Source: Symsagittifera roscoffensis (taxonomy: Eukaryota > Xenacoelomorpha > Acoela > Convolutidae). Taken from it: a stretch of DNA of 64,000 bases. The notes below the pieces were generated by a model that ran no database searches, was not told where the DNA came from, and saw only the letters and a list, made by a program, of their open reading frames with translations. This document shows, one piece after another, positions 47,927 to 60,813 of the stretch. The first letter of the stretch is position 1; each line of letters opens with the position of its first letter. Where the stretch lies: the NCBI RefSeq assembly GCF_963678635.1, contig NC_087071.1:40875797-40939796 (forward strand), given 5' to 3'. The translations under genes and the position numbers were made by a program.

Positions 47927-48820
47927 AACCTGCAGCACCCAAGAAGTCTACATTTCAAGTCGACAGCAATTTGACGAGTTTGACTATCAAGGGAACAACA
48001 TCCACTGTCCAGGCAATCACCGGACCCCTTGACGCATACAGAATAAGCTACTTGAACAATAAAGATTATAGGGATGACACATTCCAAGCCGACAAAAATG
48101 CTGATTTAGAAGTAATTTTAAATAGAACAATAGAGTCTGCTGAGGGGAGTTGTCGAATTTACCCAAATTCCCATTAATTTAATATTTTTTGAAATCCATT
48201 TCTGGCTGACTAATCCTAAAAGCGCCTCCAGCGCATCAATGAAACGCTTTAGAGGCATTAGGGCAATATTTTGTGCCTGATATGATTGTTCTGGGAATTT
48301 GAACGAGTTCAGTAATTTCGAATTGGCAGATCCAAAAGAAATTTAATTAAAAATTACAAAAAAAACACTCGGTTTCAAGTAAGGGCAAATAGCCACACCT
48401 CAGTTCTTGTTGGATCGGATAAAAATGGCTCTTTTTTCACCAAAAAATACTCGAACTTTGAACGTGTAAAACGAGTGTAAATTGGAGCGGGAAAAGCGAG
48501 CGCTAAGTCTTAAAAATATTTTGTCATTTTGGATATCAAAATTTTACTTTTACTGTTGCAAATATAATTTAAAAAACGTTTTATGAATTACATAGAAGTT
48601 ATATGACGTAGTTGAAATGTTTTTTTTTGCAAGACGTAGTTGCAAGATTTAAGCCACCCCGGACTTGAACTTATCTGGTGCGACCTTACTTTGTTTTCAC
48701 AGTTGTCTGGACTAGAGCCGGGAACACAATACAGGATTAAATTACGAACTGTGGTGATATCTGTGGAAGGTTGTGGTATACAAGTGTCCTCAGATGAAAC
48801 AACACTCTATGTCTGCACAA
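47927..48820 (+). CDS. Fibronectin type III domain split over two exons
   Basis: Exon 47927-48111 (after TTTTCAG, before GTAATT, ending in phase 0) and exon 48703-48820 (after TTTTCACAG, before GTAGGT) total 303 nt, again phase 1 at the outer ends, giving one domain of 101 residues. The first half reads STFQVDSNLTSLTIKG ... LDAYRISYLNN; the second LSGLEPGTQYRIKLRTV and ends LYVCTS. The 'L-x-P-G-T-x-Y' motif is classic FN3 and is restored exactly at the exon junction, which supports the splice sites. Same protein as the exon at 29216. The intron between holds a MITE relic and an LTR relic. Confidence 0.75.
48186..48238. mobile_element. Relic of the hAT-type MITE
   Basis: GAAATCCATTTCTGGCTGAC and the following 25 nt resemble the interior of the MITE at about 8810-8865 (GAAATCCATTTTTGGCCGAC ... 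GGCGCCTTCGGCGCC). The ends are not recognisable. Confidence 0.5.
48645..48684 (+). mobile_element. LTR-end plus primer-site relic beside an FN3 splice acceptor
   Basis: AGCCACCCCGGACTTGAACT followed by TATCTGGTGCGACC reproduces the last ~22 bp of the LTR, the two-base spacer and the first 10 bases of the primer-binding site (compare 30272-30307). It ends 18 nt before the FN3 exon at 48703. No further LTR sequence is present on either side. Confidence 0.75.
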
Positions 48821-49443
48821 GTAGGTGAAGTTTGAAGAAATGTCCTAGCAACAGTTTATACTTTGCGGTAGTTTAATCTTAATCAAAATCGAATTTCAAA
48901 ATGAACCAATACATCGATCATCTTCAATTGCTGTTCGTCTAATAAACATCTGTACGCGCAAATAAAATCAGTCGATCAATACAAAACAAAAACATATATC
49001 TTAAAGCATTTCTTTGTTTTTATTCCAGTTTTTGAGAACAGAAATTAGTATTTTCTTAAAATTAATAGACTGTTTGCTAATTTTTGCTACTTTTAATTCT
49101 TAATAATTTTTTGATTACTTTTTTCTGGTTTTTACGTTCATCAAATATCAAAAATCTTTCATTGTAAATATTTTTTATATTGACATCAAAGATACTACCA
49201 TATAAATTGTTTTGTGTTAGTTTGATTTTTTTTTGCCAAATCAAACGTTCTTGTGTGAGAAAAAATCAGCTCAATAGATAAAAGTCTAGACTTGATTATA
49301 CAATAGTAACATACTCCTTAGCAATTACCTGCTTTGTTTTGTTGGCTATTTTTAGAAATGTTTTGATTTCGATTAATTGCTAAATTAAGAGCCAATTGTG
49401 GCAAAACGAATGATCAATTTATGGGTTTTTGAATTGTCTTTAG
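48821..49443 (+). other. Intron, nothing recognised
   Basis: AT-rich, starts at donor GTAGGT and ends at acceptor TTGTCTTTAG. Confidence 0.5.
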
Positions 49444-49604
49444 AAGTCGCTGGTGTCCTTGACTCTTTGACCTTGGTTTACACTACTGCGACTTCACTTA
49501 CCATCAGTGGATTTGGAGTGACCTCTGGCCGCTTCACCTCGCTAAACATCACTCTTCGAGGGATTTGGTTGTCAATGCCATCGAAATTTCTAAAGTTATA
49601 CCAA
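49444..49604 (+). CDS. Start of a further fibronectin type III domain
   Basis: Exon after TTTAG in phase 1, matching the preceding donor. The frame reads KVAGVLDSLTLVYTTATSL, TISGFGV, SLNITLRG, similar to the first half of the previous FN3 domain. A GT at 49605 after CAA would end it in phase 0, as in the previous domain's first half; this donor is weak. The second half is not before copy C and is presumably beyond the window. Confidence 0.5.
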
Positions 49605-49833
49605 GTTTTTTTTAAAATAACATTTTTGCTTCTTTTTTTTTGTTTCAATTTATGTTTTAGGAAGGAAGTTGTCTTATTGTACAAGTTGTCTAATTTCTCG
49701 AATATTGTGACTACGCCATAGTCGATCAAGAATAGTTATATGGGGCATAATAGTTGAGGGGCACTTTAAGGGTAAGACATTCACTTTAGAATCGTCAGAT
49801 CGTGTAATCGATCTCATGCCATGGCAATGATAG
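49605..49833 (+). other. Probable intron sequence before copy C
   Basis: No feature recognised. Copy C begins at 49834 after GATAG. Confidence 0.4.
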
Positions 49834-50243
49834 TGGAACCTGATCTAAACTACATTTTATTATTGGATAAATTAGATATTTTACCACTGTAAAACATTTA
49901 ATATTAACCAATCATAATCCATCCAAATAACAACCGACTTATTTGTAAGTTCTGAAATTACTTGTAATTTCAGCACCAGAGAGAATTGAATTTAACTTAG
50001 AAATTAGTTACCTCTCCAAGAGAACTTCAGCAGTTGCAATAAGCCAGTATACTCTAGATCTTTTGAGCCTAGCAGAGACTAGTTAAACACCCTGAGACTT
50101 GTAGATATAAGAGTAAGATTAGGATCGGTATTAGACTAAGAAGTTGCACGAATCTATCCGGCCGAAAATAAGATAGCGTGACGAGCAGACGGTGTACCTT
50201 ATCCGAAATTACTCTATGAGTTAACCACATCGGTTCTAACTCA
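49834..50243 (+). repeat. 5' LTR of copy C
   Basis: 410 bp, TGGAACCTGATCTAAAC ... AACTCA. Same long type as the copy A LTR. TATA-like GATATAAGAG at about 50104. Confidence 0.92.
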
Positions 50244-50245
50244 TC

Positions 50246-50263
50246 TGGTGCGACCATAAGTCT
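50246..50263 (+). promoter_or_regulatory. Primer-binding site of copy C
   Basis: TGGTGCGACCATAAGTCT starts two bases after the LTR end, as in copy B. Seventeen-odd further bases stay similar between the copies. Confidence 0.75.
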
Positions 50264-51498
50264 CGAATAAGACCTTAATAGCTTAGAATTAACCAAAGAT
50301 AGATTAGAAATTAGACAGAACATTTTCAAAATGTTACACGATAATAACTGAATTGAAAAGTCTCTACGACTCAATAGATCAGAGCCGTTATTCCGCACAA
50401 TACTATAACTACCCGGTACTGGAAGAAGACCTCGGACAACAGACGATATACGACTACGTAGAAACTTACCTTTTAATGTCATGGTTGTACGGCAAAAGCC
50501 AACGCAAACTTTTATATTTAGAATCTTATTAGCAATGAATTTAGATGTTCATTTGCAAACATAAAATTTTGAAGTAAATCTTCATGATTTTTTCAGGCGC
50601 TAAGCAAAATTATTAATGTACAATAACGATTGATAAAAAAATCTCAGATCGTTACCTTATTTTCTGCAGTATTATATAAAACATAATTCAAAAAATTTTA
50701 TTGAAAATAAAATTAAAAATTAGTAGCAAAAAATTAGTGACAAAAAATAGTTAGTAATTATAAACAATCCTGTTGTTCCAGCTTCATCACCTAAACATAA
50801 CAGCAATCATAAGCTCACTAATATTATTAAAATACTAAATCTTTTACTTAAAGAAAACTAAACCATTTTAAACTTATTTTCACTTAATTTTAAAATCAGA
50901 TCATCAAGGCTTATCCTTGGATCTTAATTAATTTTCTATTTCACTAAATTTAAAACCTGATCATCAAGGCTTATCCTTGGATCAAAAAGAACAATTTTGT
51001 TCTCCCTCACCCACTTAGCAAGTGTCTAACGACCTCAAACGTCGAATCCCTATCCAACCTTTTCAAAAGACCCAGGACTAATAGAAGTCTTTAATAACAC
51101 TTACCATTCAAATTAGGCTAAACAGTGAAGAACTTCGGTTATTCATCCTTCACATAAACCCCCCTCTTACCAGACCCAGGATAGATCTTAGACTTAGTAA
51201 GTTTAAAATAGTATCTAACGAATTACTTGCGTTCTAATTCTACCTGAACCTTGTGGATCGATTTACTATTCTCCAACCCTTGAACACAATCACTACCCCT
51301 AAGTAAGATTAAGTAAGTTAACACCTTAACTTAGACTAGCCACGAGAAAGCAAAAAACCATTCTCCGGAATCGATACACTTTTCTCTCCAACCCTGAATA
51401 ATAAGACCCAGGTTAAGCTAACCAAAAAATTGTAAGGACTAACAGTCTAGGAAAATAAAAAATCGCTAATAACTTCTAGCATCCCTCATCCTAAATTT
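50264..51498 (+). other. 5' leader of copy C with tandem stem-loops
   Basis: 1.2 kb, non-coding. The paired CAAGG/CCTTG stem-loops flanked by GATC lie at 50899-50923 and 50959-50983. The whole leader is colinear with copy A's. Confidence 0.75.
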
Positions 51499-51959
51499 AT
51501 GTCATTCAAAAATTTAGGAAACAAACAAACAATCATTTTACACAATTTTGAAATAGACAACCAAAATAGGATCTTGTAATAACTCCACGTACACAAACAG
51601 TTGGATACAATCGAACAAAACGACAAACAAATGAAAGAAAAATTATAAGCAAACAAAGACAAATTACACGAAAAAGATTTTCGAAAAATAGAAACGCATT
51701 TTCTGAATCAGAAGCCAACAGTTGAGACCAACTATATCAATTAAAAAAATCAATCAATAAAAATTGCCCCAACCATGATCAATAATAATTTTCCGACTCA
51801 GAAACAACTTCAAATTCATCAAAAAGAGGAAAAAGAAGAATAAAAAAGCAATATAAACACAAACCAGTACACCTGTATAATTGGAATCAACCAATTAGAC
51901 ACATTAATAGTTATATATTAACAGTCATCAAACGAAAAAATGAGCCACACTCAAAGTGA
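51499..51959 (+). pseudogene. ORF0 of copy C, broken
   Basis: Starts MSFKNLGNKQTIILHNFEID like copy A, then loses frame after about 25 codons and carries several stops. Its end overlaps the gag start at 51940 exactly as in A. Confidence 0.65.
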
Positions 51960-54900
51960 CGAAAGTCCAGATGAAGAAGCAGTTTTTCCTTTTCTTATAG
52001 ATTCACTCGATGATAGCGGACAAACACAATTTTGTAAAAACTTACTCGTAAATTTGTTTGAACCAGGAATCAGTACGGAATCAATACGTACGGAATCACA
52101 ACAATACGGAATCTACACCATATAATTCAGCACACCACAAACAGCCCATGGTAAATATGTAATTCAAACAGACGATATTGAATTAGAATTTGCAAAAGTA
52201 ATCATAGAATATATCAAAAGCATACAATATCATAATTCACAAAGAGCAAACTCCATATTCACTAACGAAGTTTTTGCAATAATATATAGTTATATATCTA
52301 TATTAGAAAAAAAACAGAAGTTCAAAGTATATCACCAACCGAAACATCCAAACATACAAAAGTACGAAATCAAATCACAGTGTTTTCAACATTTTTACAT
52401 ATAATTCGCGAAAATTTTACCAAAGCTGATGTTTCACAAAACACTAAACTTGATTTGCAAAAGATTTTAGCATGTTTTATAATGGAATATTTTACCCACA
52501 ATTTAGATTTAATTTCACAAGCAAGAAAAAATTTCAGACCTCAAAATACCAATGACGACATGGCCTTGCAGAACAATCAGATTACGTTTGGGACCCTGAA
52601 AGGTCTCATCCAGCATTTCTAAATATTCCACAAGATATCTCGAGTCAAGCAATAAGTACAATATCTTTCCACAGAGATTTTAAAAAAAAAGTAATACCAT
52701 TAACGATTGAAGCAACACCATTAAATTATAATACATTTTACCTGATACACGAAATAACAGCTTAAATTCAACAGTCATTCATAATGAAAACCTCAATGGA
52801 ACCAAAAATATTACACAACAAGATATTCAAACACCATCACTTTTCATAAATGAAGAAATCGTCCAAACAACAGCAATAACTACACAACAAAGTATTTCAC
52901 CAATACACCCAAATCTGACAACACCAAGAATTACAAGTACATCAATAACACAGGTAAACTTACAATCAACCGCTAAACCTTTCGGTTGCTCCAAAATATT
53001 CACATATGGACTATCAAACGTATAGACCAATAACACAACAGTCAAAAACACGAAAAACGTTCACAAGAAACACTTTTGCAGAACACAATTATAATTATGC
53101 ACACCAACCAAAAACAAATCAACCTCCCCAAAAAACTACACAAAATTTATATCACGTATGTTCCCATTATTGAAATCTCCCAATAATCGAACAATTCAGT
53201 AAATTTTCCAGATAATCCACAACCTACACAGGATTATAGTGAAAATTACCAATTTTTTCAACAGAATAAAAACAAACAACATACACCATATAACACAAAC
53301 TATTTATCATCTGATGACGATGATTATCATCAACCAGATATTTTTGCACCATATACTAAAAAATATCGCACACAGAGACCGCGACAATTTCAACCATCTC
53401 AAAATATGAAAATTTACCCACAAAATCTTACAGATATACAAAATCCACAACAGATGCATATACAAAACCCTTCAAAACACAAGCTTTTCAACCAATACAA
53501 CCACAAAACCCAATGTCAAAGCATTCTTATCAACCAACCCAAAAGCAAAATGAAATACCGCTCCCATATTACCTTCAGCAACATGAAATCACAAAAAATC
53601 AACTTTCAAATTTTTCACAAATGCCAAATGCCGCAGAATCACTACAGATGAGTATGAATCCATACCTCTTGGGTGGATCATCAATAACATCGAATAAACC
53701 ATTAATGGTATTCACAGGAACAGATCCTGAATATTCTTTAGAAGATTATTTAAATGCAGTAACAGCTAATTTAATTTTAAATATAGGACCCGAACCAATT
53801 ATTACGCCACTCCATCAAAATTGGATACATAGACGCACAGCGTTAATACAAACAACACTAGATGGCGCAGCCCAAAAATGGTTTTCAGTATTACCTATAG
53901 AAATAAAATCAGACTAGAAAAGATTACACAAGAATTTTCGAAAATGTTTGACTCCGAAAGAAATAAACAACACCAAAGAGTTTTATGTAATGAAATTCGC
54001 AGATTACCAAAAGAAACTATTAAACAATTAGCAGTACGTATCGAAACACTAGTTCGAAAAGCATATTCACCTAATACACATGACTATAAAAACACAAAAT
54101 TGACAGAAACTTTAATGATGACCTTAACACGTCAATTAAGGAAAATAGCCATAAAAAAGAGAGCATCTCATCCTTCCTCAATTCGAGAACCAGATTTAGT
54201 TTTTCGAAAATTAGTAGATAAACTAGAACAAGCAGAAATCACGATGAAACTCGAAGAAACAGAAAATCTAAAACTACAATATGTTAATCGGATTGAAACA
54301 AATACTACACATATTAATAACATACAAGAATCAGACACAGACCTGATTGAAAAAATTACTGAAATACTAAATATCTACGAACGACATCCAAACTTTAAAG
54401 GCAAACCATTCTTCAAAAAATGGTGTAATTATTGCCGACGATACGGACATAGTATTTCTGAATGTAGACAAAAACAGCAAGACAATCAAAATAAACCTCA
54501 AAAGCATAAAGAACCAAATAAACCATTCTATCAATAAATGAAAAAAGATCAAAATCTACCAAACAAAAATATATATAGTATTAACAGTTCAGGAAAACCA
54601 CTTCCAAGCAACTCAAATTACTCAAGAAATCAATCACCATATAACTCAAGTTAGAGAGGTAGATCGCCCGAACGACGAAATTCACGAAATGTCTGACAAA
54701 ATAGAGATAGCCGATCGAATAGCCAAAATAACCAAAATAACTATTCACGATCGAATTCAAACACCACAAAAAGTGTTTCTGCATCCAATTCCCATTCAAA
54801 CCCAAGGAATAGACACTATTCCAACAATAGATCACGAAACTCATCATACAACAGAAACAGAAACTATTCACACATTAGAAATAGAAGTTAATCCAATAAT

Positions 54901-55199
54901 CGAAATCAGAATTATCCAAACAATAGATCACGTAATAATTCATATATTAGATCAAATTATCACAGATCAAATGATAACTATCAAAACAGATCACGAAATA
55001 ATTCACAGAATCAAAACTCAAGTTACAATAATCGATACAGAAATTATTCCCAGTCACCACATAGGAATAATAACCACTATCCCGACTCTAAACATCGATA
55101 CAGAAGTAGCACGCCAAAACATCAAAGACACATTAATCAAGTGCAAACAAATGAAGAAACAACTTCAGACCCCCAGGTATTGATGACACAGGAATTAAT
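51940..55199 (+). pseudogene. Gag of copy C
   Basis: The N-region opens MSHTQSDESPDEEAVF; stops and shifts at about 52125 and 52310 break it. The join to the capsid is open (DIFAPYTKKYRTQRPRQF), showing one polyprotein. Capsid at 53406-54480 with a TAG at 53917 where copy A has Trp. The knuckle CNYCRRYGHSISEC (about 54424-54468) keeps all four ligands. Arg/Asn/Ser/Tyr-rich tail at about 54600-55150, with TAG stops. Confidence 0.8.
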
Positions 55200-55274
55200 G
55201 AATTACAACTAAATCAAATAAATTGTGAATCATCGGATACTGAAAGTGATACAGAAAATACCATCTCTGTAAAT

Positions 55275-56321
55275 ATGATAACAGTCAAAAACGACTTTGA
55301 ACCTATCATATATGAACAAATTTTTACTTCACATATATTTAAAAATCAATTGGAACTCCTTCACAATTACTATATTGGACCCATTAATAATACACAAACT
55401 ACACAAGAAGTAAACAAAATTAACACGGTAATTATACCTGATAAAAAAGATGAAACACAATGCTCAAACACAAAACATATTTATCAAAATATACAAAAAG
55501 AACAACCAAGAGAAAAAATTTGGACAATTCAATTTCTCTAAAAGAGCCCAAGAAACAAAGAATTTTAACCACCTGATCTTGAAATTGATTTTTTAATTGA
55601 CTCAGGAGCAGAATCAAGTATAATTAATATTCCCACAAAGAATAAAATCAAAACATTGCATCCAAATTTAACACCTCTTGAAACCTCTAGTAAATTAGCA
55701 GCAGCACAAGGATCAACATTAGTAAAATATGGAAAAATCCAATTATTCCTTCTTCCCACAAGAACAATGGAACAAAACAAGATCCATAAACAAATATTTC
55801 ATATTACTGAAACTAAACACAATATCATTGGCATACCCTTTATATCTAAATATATACCAACAATCAAAATCTTAAATAGTAAGATCCATGTCAAAGATAA
55901 ATACACAAAAACAAAAAATACAGCCCTAACATTCTTTCAAAGATTAAACAAACAACCACCATTTTTCTCAAAATTTTGTCCCATTTACAATCAAAAACGG
56001 GAACACCTGAAACCACTATCAGAGAATATATATAATTTCTCAGTAAAACAAGTTCACCACTATAAAAAAAAACAAAATAAAAAACAACTTTTCATGTCAG
56101 ACTTCGAATTTAAACCTATCCACAAATTTTTCAAAATTACAATCTCATCCATAAAATACTCCAAAAATACGAATTCCGATATTATTTCATTTCACGTGTT
56201 TAACAATACACCGTATCAAATAACATTACCCTTAGGACTTTTAGGATATTGTGAAACAAATGCTACAATTTCACCTATAAATGAAGTAGCCTACCGCGTT
56301 AATAATATCTCCAATTATTAG
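55275..56321 (+). pseudogene. Protease and linker of copy C
   Basis: DSGAESSIINIP holds the active-site motif at 55599-55610. NIIGIPFISKYIP (about 55820) is the C-terminal hydrophobic-Gly motif. The linker extends to 56321, where a shift ends the frame. Stops at about 55540-55570 precede the active site. Confidence 0.8.
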
Positions 56322-56401
56322 ATATTTGCCAATCACTAATTCTTGACGAAGAATTATCCATAAATAATATAATAAGTAATGAAAAAATAAATACAGATTA
56401 A

Positions 56402-57400
56402 TTGACAAAAACACCATATTTTAAACCGACATTCAATATAACAAATTACACAAAAGAAAAACAAAAATTTTTAACAATGTTTAATTTTGAACACTCACAA
56501 ATCACACAAATTGAATTTGATATATTAGCAAAACAACTGTTTAAATGTTCAACAGTCTATGCAACATCAAAATTTGACGTTGGAAAAATTAGTTCATCAC
56601 TACACCTCCCGTTAAAACCTGACGCAGTTTTCAAAAAACAAAGAGCAAGTAAAATACCGATTCACTTACACGACAAGGTAAACAGATTACTTGATATTTT
56701 AGAACAATACGAAATTATCTCACCAGTAAATAAAGAAAAACAACTAAAAGGTAACAGCTTCATTAACCCTGTTATCATTCTAGCAAAAAGGGAATCACTA
56801 AAATCAGTTTTAGACGCTAGATATCTCAATTCACTAATTGACGAATCAAAATGCAATTGGCCTATTGAATCCATACACGTTATCATAGCAAATATAAATG
56901 GTAAATATTTCACAACCGCAGATATGAATAGTGCTTATAATCAAATGCCACTAGATGAACCAACACGACGTTTAACACAATTTGTTAATGGAAATCAATA
57001 ATATGAATTTAATCGCTTATTCTATGGAATATCCATAGGACCAGCAGCTTTTTCAGCTTTCATGAGTAAAATCTTTAGACCACTAATACTCAAGAAAAAT
57101 GCAATCACATACTTAGATGATGTTTTTATGCAATAACAAACTAAAGAAGAAATGTTTACAATTTTAGAACAATATCATAAAATACTTCAGAACAAAAATT
57201 TGAAGGCAGCCCCCGATAAATCACACTTCTTTTTAACACGCGTTAAATTTTTAGGATTTAATATAGAACGAGAAATTATCACTCCATTAAAATCACGCAT
57301 TGATGCAATTCAAAAACTTCAGCCACCTACAAATAAAAAGAAAATCCAAGAACTCCTTGGAATGTTGAATTTCTTAAGTACATATGTTTACAAAATGCAA
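56402..57400 (+). pseudogene. Reverse transcriptase of copy C
   Basis: 56402-57001 runs unbroken from the linker into RT (YFTTADMNSAYNQMPLDE). CAA to TAA at 57001 and TCA to TAA just after YLDDVFMQ (about 57111-57137) interrupt the palm. Thumb and connection follow from 57152 (VKFLGFNIE). Confidence 0.85.
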
Positions 57401-58148
57401 TTGTACTTAAGACCCTTTTATAACATCCTCAGACAACAAAATAATTTTGAATGGACCACAGAACATCAAACACGATTTGAAGAAATTGAAAAGCATTTGA
57501 CAGAACAAATTTCAAACACAATTCCAGATCCCAATCAACCATTCTATGCAATGTGCGATGCTTCAAATTTTGGCATCGGCGCAGCATTGCTACAATCATA
57601 TAGTGGAACAAATAAAATGAATCTTACATCAGCAAAATCACGTTTTTTCACACAAGCAGAGCTACGACTCTCAACTCTAATGAGAGAATGTACAGCTTTA
57701 ATTTATACACTTACAGAATATGAATTTCTGATACTTGGATCAAAACACCCAACAGTTTTATTCACAGATCACAAACCAATTATATTTCATATTTCTCTAT
57801 ACACAAAAATCAAATCCAAATCATAGAGTTTATAGATTTTATTTAATTCTAATGAAATTTCCAAACTTACATATAGTTTGGACAGCAGGAAAAAACCTTG
57901 CGTTACCAGATACATTAAGTCGAAATACGCCACCCGAAATACTTAAACGAAAAACTACAGTTGAAATACCGCAAAATATTAAATTTTATCTAGCAGAAAA
58001 TGAAACATCACCCCGACTAGAATGCAAATATGCAGTAAAAACTGACACTGATCAATCACAAATAAATAATCTACAGTATTTTCTACTCTACTTAGATTGC
58101 CAGAATAATCACTACGAAGTTGATTTACTCGGCACATCCACTTTTTAA
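57401..58148 (+). pseudogene. RNase H of copy C
   Basis: FYAMCDASNFGIGAALLQS, MRECTALIYTLTEYEF and LFTDHKPIIF lie in one frame to about 57790. A shift then moves ALPDTLSRNTPPE and the RNase H end into the frame 57735-58148. Confidence 0.85.
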
Positions 58149-59770
58149 CCGATTCCATACTCACAATGGATAAAAAATAATACTCAACAAAAGAGAATAA
58201 AGCAACACTCACATAAAAAAGACCTTTTTCCATTAATTGAAAAAGTAAATTTAAGCGATAAAATAAATTTATCAGGAACACAAACAAATGATTCAAAATA
58301 CACAATAAATCAAGTTTTTGACCTCCATGATCCACTTGACACAATTCCCCTATCAAAACTAGAAATTGACAATATTTTTCTCCCCCCAACAAATAAAATT
58401 ACACTTGAACTTTTAAAATAAAATCAAAATCTCGACCCAGTAATTAGACAACTAAAATCATGGCACAAATACAAAACTAAGCCCGTAAAAGCAGATACAA
58501 CTAATTTAGGAAATAAAACACTCCTCCAATAATTCCAAAAATTTAATAACACAACAATTAATGAAAATACAGATCTTTTAGAATATCAATTGAATGATTC
58601 TAAAGTTCCCTGTCTTCCTTTAAGTAATAATTAATAGCTTTTAACATCTCCCATACACAAAATACAAAAGGACACTCCGGATCAGAAAAAACATACTCGA
58701 ACCTTTCATAAAAATTTTATTTCCCAAATGCACCAATTTGGATAAAAGTATTTTGCAATGATTGTATAATATGTCAATTGAACAAACCTTATCCAAATCA
58801 AAAACAAATAGCACAGATTTGTTTTTGATAGCACAAATAGCACAGAACAAACAAGATTTTAAAGGACAAAGTTTATATTTTATCCATCGCATTTCATTCG
58901 ACACAAAAGGACCAATTTCACCATCCTCTGAAGGAAACTCCTACATTATGGTCATTGTTGACGCATTCACACATTATGTAGCACTCAACCCAGTACCACA
59001 TTGTAATGCTTATTATGCTTACACAACACTTTATGAACATTGGATAGCCAAAATCGGATTATCCGAAATCCTAGTTACAGACAACGGTACAGAATTTATA
59101 AATAATGAAATCATCACACTATGCCATTTATAGAACATCAAACATAAACATCGTACACCTCATACACCTTGGGCAAATGGTTTAGTCGAAGGTATGAACC
59201 AATCTTTACAAGAATATCTCAGATGTATCATAAATGGAAATGATGCACGACACACAGAATGGTCAGCAGATGTAAAATTATTTCCCTTAGCATATAAATC
59301 ACAAATCACGACAACTTTAGGAATGTCACCAAACAAAATGGTTTTTAATCAAAAACCACGAAAACCAATTATGTTTACAGCAAATGCCCTTAAAAATGCA
59401 CAAGGTTATTGCCAACTATATAAAGATTCAATTTGTTATAACCTACCTTTACACACACACATGATGAAGATCATTTTCATCACCCACAAATTCTTAAATT
59501 AACCTCCGGCACACACACCTAATGGATTTTAAATAGAGACAAAAACACAATGAACTTTACCAAAAAGTTAAAAAGAAATTGTTACAAAAGCAAAACATTA
59601 ACGACCAAATTAATTCACGCTTTACACCAGCCGCAGATTTAAAAACTGGAACATTTGTTTTAATACCTAACTTTAATACGCAAAAAGGAATCTGTAAAAA
59701 AGTACAAACCCTTCGAAAAGGACCTTACCAAATAATTGCCAAACCCACTGACATTCATACCACAATCTAA
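58149..59770 (+). pseudogene. Integrase of copy C
   Basis: Zinc domain at about 58650-58800 (HTQNTKGHSGSEKT, then CNDCIICQLNK). Core at 58762-59502 with IVDAFTHYVALNP, VTDNGTEF and LVEGMNQSLQEYL, broken by a TAG at 59131. LRKGPYQIIAKPTD at about 59720 is the GPY motif. The rest of the GPY module and the Lys/Gln-rich tail seen in copy A are deleted; the sequence resumes at the last ~15 codons of that tail. Confidence 0.88.
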
Positions 59771-60625
59771 AATATTAAAGAAAGTTGAATTTCAAAAACA
59801 ACTTTGATTTTAAAAACATCATTTTTGCACCTCTGGATCATTTTGAACTTTCATTTTTCAAGATAACATGCTGACAAATACGCAACAATTCTATTTCAGA
59901 TTCAGCCAATAGGATTCACTTAAATTCGTCACCTTCTATATCTCTAACACCAACCTATTAGCCGAAAGATATGAAACTCCAGGCATATCTATAACTATAA
60001 CTTTACAACCTCCAGGTCAAAAATAAGCAACTCACTTGACAACTAAAATAAATACCACCATAATATTACAACCCTCCCCTATCTAATAACGCAAAGATCA
60101 ACAATATTTTCCCAACTCAAAACTCAAAAACCCTCCAACCAAAAATGGCGAATTAGCCTAAAGTAAAAAAGGACCATAATCATTTGGCCTAAAATACAAA
60201 TATTTCAAAAATATCCCATATCACCCGACAAACAAAAACAAAGCAAAGAAGACCTCCCAAACAACATAAAATTAGCCCCCAACAACCTTTCACAAAACTC
60301 AACCCACTTGTCAAAAAATCAATAAAAAACTCGACCACACTTGAATCTCGCCTCAAACAACAAAAAATATTCGACGAAGAAATCATTTCTTAAATGCTCT
60401 TCTCTCAATCAGTCAATATCTTAAAAATACAATCTTAAATCTTTTCATAAAAATTTTCATACTATTCAAACTTTTTTTCATATTTTTAATCGATACTTTT
60501 GAAACTTTTATAATCATTTAAATAATTTTTTGCAATTTTTTTTCTTCTCCCTATTTGAAATATATCTCCAACTTTCCCAAATCCTTGACCACATTCACAG
60601 GTACGATAACTCAAAGTCTATTTAA
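59771..60625 (+). other. Integrase-env spacer of copy C
   Basis: No sense frame; strongly similar to 18695-19520 of copy A. An antisense frame of 65 codons (60386-60189) matches the one in A. Confidence 0.55.
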
Positions 60626-60813
60626 ATGATACGAACAATTTTTACTAGAACAGATATTTTTTTACTATATGTAATTTTCATCAGATTTTTATCATCCCTA
60701 ATAATGACAATGTGCGAATGTGTAAAAAAAGCAATATCTCATTCGCCTTAGCAACAATCCTTTTAATTCTTTTCATCGAAGAATATTACAATAAACATAA
60801 ATCTTCCCACTAG
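60626..60813 (+). pseudogene. Membrane ORF of copy C, frameshifted
   Basis: Starts MIRTIFTRTDIFLLYVIF like copy A. One base lost near 60740 shifts it. The TAG at 60811-60813 is at the same place as in A. Confidence 0.5.

Noticed and set aside
54581..54871. Minus-strand 96-codon frame in copy C
   Set aside because: Antisense shadow of the Gag tail, without domain or conserved partner.
56998..57137. Possible reassigned TAA/TAG codons, since RT has stops at otherwise conserved positions
   Set aside because: Other copies have sense codons at these sites (CAA, TCA, TGG, CGA) and the host genes use normal stops, so these are decay mutations.
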